A DNA stretch of 25,233 nucleotides from a virus: IMG/VR virus record IMGVR_UViG_3300045999_006253, positions 1 to 25,233 of that record; one strand, 5' to 3'. Shown piece after piece: positions 13,901 to 21,130 of this stretch; within the stretch, counting starts at the first letter, position 1; the number at the start of each line of letters is the position of its first letter. The notes beneath the pieces are model-generated. The model did no database searches. It worked only from the letters and a program-made list of their open reading frames with translations, and was not told where the DNA came from. A program made the position numbers and the translations under genes.

Positions 13901-15129
13901 TGACCATTTCTATATACTTGTAAAGATGTTGTATCGTTCACTACTAAAGTATCTGTTTGCGTCCAGGTTAAAGTGCTTGATGATACATTTCTAAAATCTT
14001 GCCTTGCATAAAATCTGCCGCTTGTGTCTGCGTATGCTTTAGTGGCATAGTTGGCTAACATGGAAGCCGTATCACTTACTAAAAGTGTTGGCGTTGTGTC
14101 CCTCCAAACACCTTCACTACTTAAATAATATAATGAGGCTTTATTTACTGGCGATGTTATACGGACATCGTGTAATTCGTCTAATTCTTGACCATTACGA
14201 ATCTTAACAAACAATTCTCCAGAACCAGCATTACTTTTTACACATACGCCAATATATACCGTGTGTTGTGGTGCTTGCGGCTTTGTTGATGTTAAACCAC
14301 CCGCAACCGTTGGCGAAAGATAAACAGCTGAATCCTCTACTAATGAGGATGTATTAATTCCCGTTATTAATCCCTCTGTTATTATATATCCGCTTTGATT
14401 GTTCGCTATGCTTTCGGCAACTATGCCAAAAGTATTAGCCGAAAAGGCATCGGTAACGCCTAATGCTTTTGCAACGGTTATTCTATTTCCCTGACTTCCA
14501 GACAAATAAACCGCAGTTCCCTTTGTCAAAGTTGAACCCGTGCGATTATTAACACGTTGGTGTAATTGTTGTCCAATAACATTTGTAACATTACCTCCCT
14601 TTAATCCTTGAATCAAACTTCCTTGCGTGTCATTGTATTCTACTTCGCCCACTCCCACCGTGCCATCCTTGGCAGTGTTAAAGGTAATAGAATCAAAAGG
14701 CATAGTTAAACCTCCTCCTGCACCACTAATGGCTGCCCATGAACCTTGCTTAAATACATATAAAGAACCGCTAACAGAATCAAGGATAAGATAAGCTTTT
14801 ACATTTTTATCTGCATAGCTTGTAGGCTTTGTTATTGTGTCTGTCGCTCTACCTCTGTACACTAAACCATTGCCCGTTGTCTGCCATCCTAATCTTTGCT
14901 TATTGCCTGTGACTGGGTAGGGTATTGAATCAATAGAGGCATAAGATATTCCTGCCACCAAAAGAAAAGCAATTACAAGTCCTTGTTTTTTGTTGCCTAC
15001 TTTGTCAATGGCTTTGCCTATAAACTTTCTTGCTATTCCCATTACTAATTCATTGGCTAACACCTTGGCAATGTTTCCAACGGCTTTTAAAAACTTTCTT
15101 TCTTTCTTTGGTGCTTTTATCTCTTCCAT
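10993..15129 (-). CDS. Large repetitive tail fibre with S74 chaperone domain
   Basis: A 1378-residue fibre. Residues 1-49 are basic and amphipathic. Residues 50-64 (GLVIAFLLVAGISYA) are hydrophobic and followed by SIDS, like a late signal peptide or anchor. Residues 71-140 are the head module shared with the downstream fibre. Two RNGQ modules follow, related to the 123-residue upstream protein. The shaft is built of GTVTSVG, SGTLxV, LNGGTGATT and DWxTFNNK repeats, then YadA-like NTAIG/NTFLG/NTVIG repeats. S74 begins S1269-D-I-R-L-K1274-K-N-I, and the tail is a coiled coil. The DNA for the C-terminal 200 residues is more AT-rich than the shaft, suggesting a swapped tip. It is probably the main receptor-binding fibre. 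Confidence 0.87.
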   Translation of the reverse strand: MEEIKAPKKERKFLKAVGNIAKVLANELVMGIARKFIGKAIDKVGNKKQGLVIAFLLVAGISYASIDSIPYPVTGNKQRLGWQTTGNGLVYRGRATDTITKPTSYADKNVKAYLILDSVSGSLYVFKQGSWAAISGAGGGLTMPFDSITFNTAKDGTVGVGEVEYNDTQGSLIQGLKGGNVTNVIGQQLHQRVNNRTGSTLTKGTAVYLSGSQGNRITVAKALGVTDAFSANTFGIVAESIANNQSGYIITEGLITGINTSSLVEDSAVYLSPTVAGGLTSTKPQAPQHTVYIGVCVKSNAGSGELFVKIRNGQELDELHDVRITSPVNKASLYYLSSEGVWRDTTPTLLVSDTASMLANYATKAYADTSGRFYARQDFRNVSSSTLTWTQTDTLVVNDTTSLQVYRNGQILLPSQYTVPTKTSVVIGSTAYKLGENYTVIFPRGGGGGGSGSGSLTSISGGTGITVSPNPITTTGTVSADLSVLMELTDTSLLNLTTRFATKQNNITLTTTGTSGAATLTGATLNIPQYSGGGSGTVTSVGSGYGLLGGPITTSGTLRVDTSTVYDFVRDSIVAVEIGGDTIKIIKQEYENVTSDTLVFTILPKFPIQLRQFILLFRNGQLLLNDQFSVIDTNKVKVAATSFKVGENYTLVTVSGIGSVSSGQGNPIYPEAGIALSTGTTWTTSIVNNSSNWNTAYTDRLKWDGGSTDLVAATGRTSLGGTTIGQSMFTLTNPSAITFPRFNADNSVTALSAANFRTAIGAGTVTTVTAAAGTPISITNNTTTPELTINAASASVPGYLLSADWTTFNNKQAALDFTPANSTITIGTNAPLQGGGDLTANRTLSITQATSTANGFLTSTDWNTFNNKVNISDTSTMLSPYFRDADTSSLNLTTRFASKQNNLTLTTTGTSGAATLVGSTLNIPQYSGGGGGSGTVTSVGLTAPSIFNVGGSPVTTSGTLALTYSGTALPLLNGGTGATTADAALTNLGVTTVGKALLVADNSVSDKFIKVNANKTITLLTAADTRTAIGATTLGSNLFTLNGIGTIAFPQVNANNTVTLISDTQLKNVIGAGSVSSVAMTVPTFLSVSGSPITTTGTLAVSLSGVPLPVLNGGTGGANETDARNNLGAACKSCTETLTGTKTFSSDIIVNGINIGKGASSISSNTRVGIGALSSITTGVNNTAIGNGSGDLITTGESNTFLGSDAGFNITTGSYNTVIGHNSRPSANNSTLQLIVGHNLLGKGNSTAYIGGSSGVYNEKNVTTWETTSDIRLKKNIEFYYEGLNKINQIEVKNYEYKTKEEVIDSLKLSVIERKGIQIGVIAQEYQKIFPESVSTNSTGILSINTDNLIWHLVNSVKELSNELNNLKLEILNLKKEK
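12311..12475. repeat. Imperfect long repeat in the fibre gene, copy A
   Basis: About 165 bases, closely matching 13505-13668. Both encode LNLTTRFA[ST]KQNN, then LTTTGTSGAATL, then LNIPQYSGGGSGTVTSVG. The copies differ by scattered substitutions and by two extra glycine codons in this copy. Such repeats can drive shortening or lengthening of the shaft by recombination. Confidence 0.75.
13505..13668. repeat. Imperfect long repeat in the fibre gene, copy B
   Basis: The partner of 12311-12475, in the same orientation about 1.2 kb away. The longest identical run I see includes CAGCTCCGCTTGTTCCTGTT. The encoded segment is a shaft repeat ending in a Gly-rich turn. Confidence 0.75.
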
Positions 15130-15500
15130 TATATTATGTTTATTGCAAATACAATGTAATTACTTCCATCGTAATGTGTGTTAGAATCTATGGTAATAGT
15201 AGCAGGTGCCGTTATACTATATTGACTATCTATTAATTTCTGACCATTCTGGTAAACATGAATAGCAGCATTTAAATTAGTAACTGGCAAGACTCCATTA
15301 TTTTGTGTCCAGGTTAAAACATTGGATGAAGCTGCAATAAATTCTTGATTGAATATTGATACGGCAGAGCCATTTACTGTAACATTATTTATTGTTTCTG
15401 TGACATTATTATTTACTACACCGCCACTGCCTGCATTGTTTGCAACGTCGGCAAAGTCGCGAGGTTTAGATAATACTGTGCGTTCTGTATAGTTAGGCAT
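15129..15500 (-). CDS. Small tail-tip protein carrying one fibre-type RNGQ module
   Basis: A 123-residue protein. After a Pro/Arg-containing start (MPNYTERTVLSKPRDFADVANN) and an Asn/Val/Thr-rich stretch, residues about 50-123 form a module: FNQEFIAASSNVLTWTQNN, then IHVYQNGQKLIDSQYSI, then DGSNYIVFAINI. The same pattern occurs twice inside the 1378-residue fibre (LTWTQT...VYRNGQILLPSQY...GENYTV and LVFT...LFRNGQLLLNDQF...GENYTL). It probably forms the adaptor or base to which the long fibre attaches. It overlaps both neighbours, by one base downstream and 8 bases upstream. Confidence 0.75.
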   Translation of the reverse strand: MPNYTERTVLSKPRDFADVANNAGSGGVVNNNVTETINNVTVNGSAVSIFNQEFIAASSNVLTWTQNNGVLPVTNLNAAIHVYQNGQKLIDSQYSITAPATITIDSNTHYDGSNYIVFAINII

Positions 15501-17721
15501 CCAATTCTATTTTAAAGTAATCACCCTGCCAAATCTCTGTTTTTAAATCAAAACTACCTCTTTCGAAAACGTAATATCCGGATGAATATTCTATGACCTT
15601 GTGAGGAAGGTAAGGATTGTCAACTGATAAATTTTGGAATGGCATATCAACCATGCGTAACTTTGGTGTGAGCTGTCCGCGTATAATTTCATTAACTAAT
15701 AATTGACTAACATTTTTAGCAGTACCAGTGTTACCTATTTTCCATGCACTTGATGGTACATAAATACTTGAGGCATTTAATATTCTAAGTCCTCCGGTAG
15801 TAGTGGCAGAAGGCCCATCTCCAAGGTAGGTATCAAGATTGCAGACAACAGATGATTTATCATCATTATCACTTGCAAATTCTTTTAAATCTGATTGACC
15901 TTGTATAGTACCATCTGGTAGAAATTCTAAATAATTATTAGTCAAATAATATTCAATGACATAATCTGCTTTTATATCTGTGCCACTTTCATCCCTAACT
16001 TCTTTAAGACGCATCTCCCAAACATATTCTCCTGTTTCTGGAATAGCTAAAGTGTCAAATGAAATAGTTTTGTTATTAATTTCAGTGCCATCTAAATTTA
16101 TAATGTCTGTTACAAATTCCCATTCATAAAAGCTACTTTCCCAACTTGCTGCACCTAACTGATAATTAAAACCATTAGTAAAAGTGACTGGTCTTTTTAA
16201 ATATTTACTTTCTTGTTTAACTTGCAAATTATCAATAACACCAGTAAATTTTAAAGCTGATATAGAATCTAATTTAAAAGCATCTGTATTTGTTGTATAA
16301 ATTTTATACTCGTAATCCCCTTCAGTAGTTATAGTTTTAGTAACTCCACCAATGCGTAATCTTAATTCACCTTGCTGCAAAGTTCCTACTTTTATAGTAA
16401 CGTAATAATATCTATTAGAAACAACCGCGCTGCCTGTCCATTCAACTACTCCTGTAACTGTAGTAGCAAATAAACTACCATTTAATATACTCCATCCACT
16501 TCCAAGTGTCCAGGTTTGTAATATATTAAAACCCATCAATGGTATGTAATCAATAATAGATGCTACCTTTACAGCATATACAAATATATGAGGCACAAAA
16601 CCTCCTCCAGTTGACCAAATAGACCTTTGATATAACATTCCTGTATAGCTAAGTTTAGCTTCATTGTTTGTACTATCTAATGTATCTGTTCTAACTATAA
16701 CAGGATCTGTATTTGTAATGTAGTTATAAACCACACCAGGCATTAAATTCTTTTTAGCATTATGATTATAACGTATTAAAGCATTTTTTAAAGCCGAGTA
16801 ATAAGTCCATTTACCACCACTTAATCTCATTAAATCACTACTTCCTAAATTACCTTGTACGTTAGATAAAGTAAAGTCATCAGTAAAAGTGCCAGATGTT
16901 TGTACACCTAAAGCACTATATTTAAAATAACGTAATGATGATGGATTGTTAGCATATTGGTTAATCTGAATAAACCAATATTGACTACCACTAAATATAA
17001 TTCTTGCTCCCAGTGCTTGACATATCTTTTTAATTACATCATAGCAACTTTGATAAATATAATTTTTCTTAGTATCAATGTGATAAAAAGCCCTGTGTTG
17101 TATTGCAGTTTTTAAAGCAAAATCATTATTTGCACTATATGTTAATGTGCTTTCATGCCAGTTAAAAACAGTGTGCAGCACTGGCAAGCTATTTGCTACC
17201 AGTTCAGTTTGTACAAAATCTAATTGATTGAGGCAGTTTAAAATATGTTGTACTACTGTGTCTTGCCCATTGTAAGGCCCTACTGCACTTTTGTAATCCA
17301 ATGTTTTTAGCCATCCTAATCCATCAATAGCAGATATTTGAGCAACATATCCAATAGACAAAGGCACATCCTCAAATTGCACTAAATCTGTAACTATATA
17401 ACCATACCAATTAAAAGATACTGTCGTATTATCATCCTCATAAGCAGTTAAATCTATTGTAAACCTCCCTTCAACCGCTAATCCAATATCAAGAAGTAAT
17501 GTTTGTAAATCGTTATTATTAATTAATAAAGATAAATTTAATGAAGATCCAATAATAGGTGTAAATCTTTCTTGTCCTTGCTGGCTTTCGCTATCGTATT
17601 GTAATGACAAAGAAATAGTATCAAAACTATAAGTCATGCCAGAAAAAACATTGTCTTTTATAGCAACATTAATCTTTCTGCCTTTCTCATTATATACAGT
17701 CGTTTCAAACCTTACAGCCAT
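15493..17721 (-). CDS. Tail-tip/baseplate hub protein with an internal jelly-roll domain
   Basis: A 742-residue protein encoded directly after the tape measure gene, the usual place of distal tail and tail-associated proteins. Residues 1-140 look like a distal-tail or hub N-terminal domain (FNWYGYIVTDLVQF, YVAQISAIDGLGWLKTLDYKS). Residues 150-260 continue hub-like with HILNCLNQL and ICQALGARIIFSGSQYWFIQ. Residues 400-502 (LQTWTLGSGWSI... to VIDNLQVKQ) have the layout of a carbohydrate-binding jelly roll. There is no peptidase or lysozyme motif. The role is inferred as tip assembly and possibly glycan contact. It overlaps the tape measure gene by one base (TAATG). Confidence 0.7.
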   Translation of the reverse strand: MAVRFETTVYNEKGRKINVAIKDNVFSGMTYSFDTISLSLQYDSESQQGQERFTPIIGSSLNLSLLINNNDLQTLLLDIGLAVEGRFTIDLTAYEDDNTTVSFNWYGYIVTDLVQFEDVPLSIGYVAQISAIDGLGWLKTLDYKSAVGPYNGQDTVVQHILNCLNQLDFVQTELVANSLPVLHTVFNWHESTLTYSANNDFALKTAIQHRAFYHIDTKKNYIYQSCYDVIKKICQALGARIIFSGSQYWFIQINQYANNPSSLRYFKYSALGVQTSGTFTDDFTLSNVQGNLGSSDLMRLSGGKWTYYSALKNALIRYNHNAKKNLMPGVVYNYITNTDPVIVRTDTLDSTNNEAKLSYTGMLYQRSIWSTGGGFVPHIFVYAVKVASIIDYIPLMGFNILQTWTLGSGWSILNGSLFATTVTGVVEWTGSAVVSNRYYYVTIKVGTLQQGELRLRIGGVTKTITTEGDYEYKIYTTNTDAFKLDSISALKFTGVIDNLQVKQESKYLKRPVTFTNGFNYQLGAASWESSFYEWEFVTDIINLDGTEINNKTISFDTLAIPETGEYVWEMRLKEVRDESGTDIKADYVIEYYLTNNYLEFLPDGTIQGQSDLKEFASDNDDKSSVVCNLDTYLGDGPSATTTGGLRILNASSIYVPSSAWKIGNTGTAKNVSQLLVNEIIRGQLTPKLRMVDMPFQNLSVDNPYLPHKVIEYSSGYYVFERGSFDLKTEIWQGDYFKIELDA

Positions 17722-19760
17722 TATTGTATTCTACTTAATCCCTTTTGAGACCTATTTAACAATATAATTAAATCATTTCCGCTTATCCTTGTTTCCAAAA
17801 CTCCGCCCATGCCCATGTCTCCCATCATTGATTTTAACTTTGACAAAGGAGCAATTACTTCTGGATCAACTCTTGCGTTTCTGTTATCTCCTACTAATGC
17901 CATAGTTGGTCCGGTAGCCAAGCCTCCTTCGGCTAACTTTGGAGCACCTATTTTCATTATAAGACTTTTTCCTAATGAACCAGCTAAACCTGCAATAGCA
18001 GGCGCGATGGCTAATAAAAATGGAGTAGGAGGTAAACCTGCTAATGCTTTAGCAACAAAAACCTTAATCATATCTCCAATAATAACCGCTATGCTTTGCC
18101 TAACTGCTGCGGCTAATTCTTTCATGCTCTTAAAACCACTTTCTGCTAAATTTGCAAATGCCTCAATACCCATAACAAGTGATTTTTGCAATGGACTTAA
18201 TAAATCCTCAACAGATTTTATAGCAGGCGTAATTTTAGTAAAAGAGTTAGCTACATCTTCATTTGTTTGTTTTAATCTTTCATTTGCAGCCGAAACACTT
18301 TCTAATTTATCTGGAAGTAAATCTAATGTCGGTAAAATTCCTATAACACCTAAACCTGCACCCATTGAGGCAGCAGAACCTGCTCCACCACCACCTCCAC
18401 CTGTTGGAGTAGTAGCACTTGGTTCTGTCGGCAAAGTTGGTACAGTAATACCTCCACCGCCACCAGTTGCTTTTGCACCAGTTGTAAATAATGAAGCAAG
18501 TTTGCCTTTTAAACTATCAACTGTATCTCCAATACTTTTAAACTCTGTAGCTACTATTCTTTGTTCCTTTTGATAAGATGTTAAACCATCAAGATTAAAT
18601 AAATTTAATCCTAATGCTTTCTGTAGATAATCAATATTTTTTAAAACATTAGCTACTCCTTCCATTACGGAGTTTTTAATGTTTATCCAAATGTTTTTAA
18701 ATCTATCTGTGAAGGCTTGCCAGTTATCATAAACATATAATGCAATAGCACCAATAGCAGCAATTAAGGCAGTAACTACTAAAATCATTGGATTGGCAGC
18801 TAAATAGCTAAATGCTTTACTTATATTTCCTATTGCTTGTACTATTAATTTTGAGGCTCCTGCTAAAGCACCGTATGTACTTATTAATTTTCCTACTATA
18901 AATATAATGGGCCCGATAGATGCAGCCACTAAAGCAGCCTTAACTATAAAGCCTTGGACTTCTGGTGTAAGATTTTTAAATCCATCTACTAAACCTTGAA
19001 TATATTTACTTAAACTTTCTGCAACGGCTTGTAAATTTAATGATTCGTTTATAGCCTTGCCAAACTCAGCCAAAGATGCCGTTACATTATCTTTTAAATT
19101 ATCAAATGTATTCCCTAATCCACCTTGCGCCCTTTCTAACTTTGCTAATGCAGATACAGAGCGCGTAATAAAATCTTCACTACTTACACCTATTGCGTTT
19201 ATTCCTTCCGCAGTCACCGTTCCAAATTCCTCTTTCATTACTCTGGCAAACTCCGGTAGCCTTTCTTTTATCTGATTAAGGTCTTCCTGTGTAACTTTAC
19301 CAACCGCGCTTATCTGACTTAAAGCTAATGTAACTCCGCTAAACTGTTCTGCACCTCCTCCCGATCTCGCTACGGCATTACCAAACTGTGTTATAGTTTC
19401 CCTTGCAGCATCGGCAGACATTCCTACTGATTGTAAAGAGGCAGAAGCCTGTACAACTTGAGGCAATGCAAGACCAGGATTTTCTGCAACTTTACGAAGT
19501 TTATCTAATTCATCCTTTGCTCCTTCACTTGTACCCATTATGGCAATCAATCCATTCTCCAACTTCTCCATGTCGGCAAATGCTTTCAATGAAGCTGCAC
19601 CGACACCAAGCAATGGCAGAGTAATAGACTGTGTCATAGTGCTGCCGATAGATTGCATTTGTCCGCCAAATCTTGACATCGCACGCTCAACCTTGCCAAG
19701 TTCTTTTTCAAGATTACTTACATCAATGCCAAGTTTTAAATTCAGTTTACCTAATGCCAT
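17721..19760 (-). CDS. Tail tape measure protein
   Basis: A 679-residue protein. The N-terminus (about 1-260) matches the phage tape measure domain: GIDVSNLEKELGKVERAMSRFG, TLPLLGVGAASLKAFADMEKLENGL and FSGVTLALSQISAVGKVTQEDLNQIKERLPEF. Hydrophobic segments follow (around 268-310 and 325-347, then near 570-600). Gly-rich linkers (ATGGGGG, GGGGGAGSAAS) flank position 440. Tape measure proteins set tail length at about 0.15 nm per residue, so the tail should be about 100 nm, a siphovirus size. It lies between the tail chaperones and the tail tip, the standard order. Confidence 0.93.
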   Translation of the reverse strand: MALGKLNLKLGIDVSNLEKELGKVERAMSRFGGQMQSIGSTMTQSITLPLLGVGAASLKAFADMEKLENGLIAIMGTSEGAKDELDKLRKVAENPGLALPQVVQASASLQSVGMSADAARETITQFGNAVARSGGGAEQFSGVTLALSQISAVGKVTQEDLNQIKERLPEFARVMKEEFGTVTAEGINAIGVSSEDFITRSVSALAKLERAQGGLGNTFDNLKDNVTASLAEFGKAINESLNLQAVAESLSKYIQGLVDGFKNLTPEVQGFIVKAALVAASIGPIIFIVGKLISTYGALAGASKLIVQAIGNISKAFSYLAANPMILVVTALIAAIGAIALYVYDNWQAFTDRFKNIWINIKNSVMEGVANVLKNIDYLQKALGLNLFNLDGLTSYQKEQRIVATEFKSIGDTVDSLKGKLASLFTTGAKATGGGGGITVPTLPTEPSATTPTGGGGGGAGSAASMGAGLGVIGILPTLDLLPDKLESVSAANERLKQTNEDVANSFTKITPAIKSVEDLLSPLQKSLVMGIEAFANLAESGFKSMKELAAAVRQSIAVIIGDMIKVFVAKALAGLPPTPFLLAIAPAIAGLAGSLGKSLIMKIGAPKLAEGGLATGPTMALVGDNRNARVDPEVIAPLSKLKSMMGDMGMGGVLETRISGNDLIILLNRSQKGLSRIQ

Positions 19761-19763
19761 TAT

Positions 19764-20102
19764 TTACTCTTTATCCCATTTGTCAAAAATTGACTTGTCA
19801 ACTTCTGATAAACTTCTTTTGGTTGGTTTTGGATTATCATTCTCCCAAGGAAATTCAATCAAATCTTTAGGCTTAATTGATTTGCCTTTAGCTGTATGAA
19901 CATTTAATAAAAGTGTTGTTTGCCACCTGGCTCTTTCCCACTCAAATTGCTGTTCTATTTCAAATTGGTTATTATAACCTTGCATAGCTATAATAACCTC
20001 TCTCAATGTCATTTCATAGTATTGCGGAGGATGGAATCTAAGGACTCCAAAACAAAATCTTTCGATGTAATCAAGTGTTAACTCACCTCCTCCGCTATCT
20101 CG
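19764..20102 (-). CDS. Tail assembly chaperone, T part of G-T (made by -1 frameshift)
   Basis: The frame is open from the slippery site at 20102 to the stop at 19764 (112 residues). A conventional ATG occurs only at 20012 (MTLREVIIAMQGYNN, 82 residues). The 30 residues before that ATG (from RDSGGGELTL to PPQYYE) continue naturally into the conserved part, as in lambda-type G-T where T is made only as a fusion. The fusion G-T would have 102 + 112 = 214 residues. G-T binds the tape measure protein and helps the tube polymerise; it is absent from the virion. Independent translation from 20012 cannot be excluded. Confidence 0.8.
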   Translation of the reverse strand, partial: RDSGGGELTLDYIERFCFGVLRFHPPQYYEMTLREVIIAMQGYNNQFEIEQQFEWERARWQTTLLLNVHTAKGKSIKPKDLIEFPWENDNPKPTKRSLSEVDKSIFDKWDKE

Positions 20103-20108
20103 TTTTTT
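20024..20108 (-). promoter_or_regulatory. Programmed -1 ribosomal frameshift signal
   Basis: On the - strand, A AAA AAC (20108 down to 20102) lies in the G frame as AGA AAA AAC, the exact phase for X XXY YYZ slippage. Six bases later GCGGAGGA (20095-20088) can pair perfectly with TCCTCCGC (20031-20024), an 8-bp stem enclosing 56 bases that include the G stop codon (20080-20078). The heptamer, the 6-base spacer and the downstream stem form the classical arrangement. Confidence 0.82.
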
Positions 20109-20407
20109 CTTTCTGGATCTTCTGGTACTGAAATCTCATTTGTTATCAGCTCCGTTATCCTGTTTATCCCTCCCTTATCCAAATCTACTAAGTCGCAAAA
20201 CTTTTCTAAGGTATATGGGCACTTCTCTCCCTTTGCCTTGTAACCTGCCTGTACACCTGCAAAGGCAAGTTCAAGAGCAAATAGGAGGTCTTCGCCAAGG
20301 AGGGAGAGGTCACTTAATTTAAGGTTCCTCTCCCTTAAAAATGTACCTAAAACGAACATACCAAACTTAACTGGTATGTCCGCATTAGCTATTTTTATTG
20401 TTTTCAT
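20078..20407 (-). CDS. Tail assembly chaperone G-like protein
   Basis: A 109-residue protein (MKTIKIANADIPVKFGMFVLGTFLRERNLK...). Its position between tail tube and tape measure genes, its length, its mostly helical sequence and the slippery heptamer near its 3' end all mark it as the short tail chaperone. Zero-frame translation continues seven codons past the heptamer (EIAEEVS, stop). A minority of ribosomes should shift to give G-T. Both products coat the tape measure protein before the tube assembles. Sequence family similarity alone would be weak; the frameshift signal carries the call. Confidence 0.82.
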   Translation of the reverse strand: MKTIKIANADIPVKFGMFVLGTFLRERNLKLSDLSLLGEDLLFALELAFAGVQAGYKAKGEKCPYTLEKFCDLVDLDKGGINRITELITNEISVPEDPERKNEIAEEVS

Positions 20408-20425
20408 TTTAGGTAATTTTTAATT

Positions 20426-20854
20426 TTAAGATTTAACAGTCTTTGTAATAGCACCAGTAACTTCAAAAGAAGCTGAGTAGCTTGTATTTTCTTCTACGGC
20501 TGCGTTTAAATCCAATGATGTACAAATGGCTTGCATAGTAAACACATTGTCTCCGCTGACATCTGTAGTAAACTTAATAGTTAGCGCAGTACCACTAATT
20601 AAATCGGTAAAGAGATCATCAAACAAGTAGTTGGTAGAAGAATCACCAGGACCGGCATACAGCGCCTCTGTGGAAAGTGTGCCTGATAACTGACCCTTCT
20701 TTACTTCTCTCCATCCTCCAGCTGCTGAATCCTTTGTAAGAATTTCACGCATTGCTGCAGAAATGTTCATTTGGCAGGATGTCGCGTAACCGATTGCAGT
20801 CGAATCTTTATACAAGCGCATCAACGTACCATTAATTATTCCAGTTGTTGCCAT
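20426..20854 (-). CDS. Major tail (tube) protein, TP901-1-like
   Basis: A 142-residue protein starting MATTGIINGTLMRLYKDSTAIGYATSCQMNIS. This opening is typical of TP901-1-family tail tube proteins, as are SAAMREILTKDSAAGGWREVKKGQLSGTLS and the beta-rich remainder ending SASFEVTGAITKTVKS. It polymerises as stacked hexamers to form the tail tube. It lies directly upstream of the chaperones, and the leader (AAAAAATAATAAAA) is strongly A-rich, fitting high expression. Confidence 0.88.
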   Translation of the reverse strand: MATTGIINGTLMRLYKDSTAIGYATSCQMNISAAMREILTKDSAAGGWREVKKGQLSGTLSTEALYAGPGDSSTNYLFDDLFTDLISGTALTIKFTTDVSGDNVFTMQAICTSLDLNAAVEENTSYSASFEVTGAITKTVKS

Positions 20855-20858
20855 TTTA

Positions 20859-21128
20859 TTATTTTTTAGCTTTTGACAAATCTATATTAACATCAATTTT
20901 TTCCAATTCATTCTCATCTTCAAAATACTGCATAGGCATAGGCACAGGAATGTAAATTGGTTGAGGTGCCTCTTGCACTTGTTTCTCCGGCATCTTTTCT
21001 ACCACAAAGTCATCGTCAAGATGTTCTGCAATGCCATCGGCAACAAGTTGCTCTCCGAAGTCGGAAAGGAATACACCTGTTGCGCCTACTGGCTTGCCGT
21101 TCCACGTTTTTATTAATCTTAACTTCAT
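20859..21128 (-). CDS. Small protein with a phage N-terminal motif, function unknown
   Basis: An 89-residue protein. The start (MKLRLIKTWNGKPVGATGVFLSDFGEQLVADGIAEHLDD) resembles small phage proteins of the DUF7210 type found among head-tail genes: a short beta segment, a Gly-containing loop, then a helix with A-x-x-L/I. The second half is Pro-rich (EAPQPIYIPVPMPMQYF) and then acidic and Lys-rich. It sits between the tail terminator and tail tube genes and may assist tail assembly. The family assignment is from memory of the pattern. Confidence 0.65.
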   Translation of the reverse strand: MKLRLIKTWNGKPVGATGVFLSDFGEQLVADGIAEHLDDDFVVEKMPEKQVQEAPQPIYIPVPMPMQYFEDENELEKIDVNIDLSKAKK

Positions 21129-21130
21129 AA

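Noticed and set aside
10993-15129. Diversity-generating retroelement acting on the fibre
   Set aside because: The repeats are ordinary shaft repeats with scattered substitutions, not adenine-biased template/variable pairs, and there is no reverse transcriptase in the window.
17809-18573. A 254-residue + strand open frame opposite the tape measure gene
   Set aside because: Antisense shadow. Its Ala/Pro-rich composition mirrors Gly-rich linkers in the tape measure protein.
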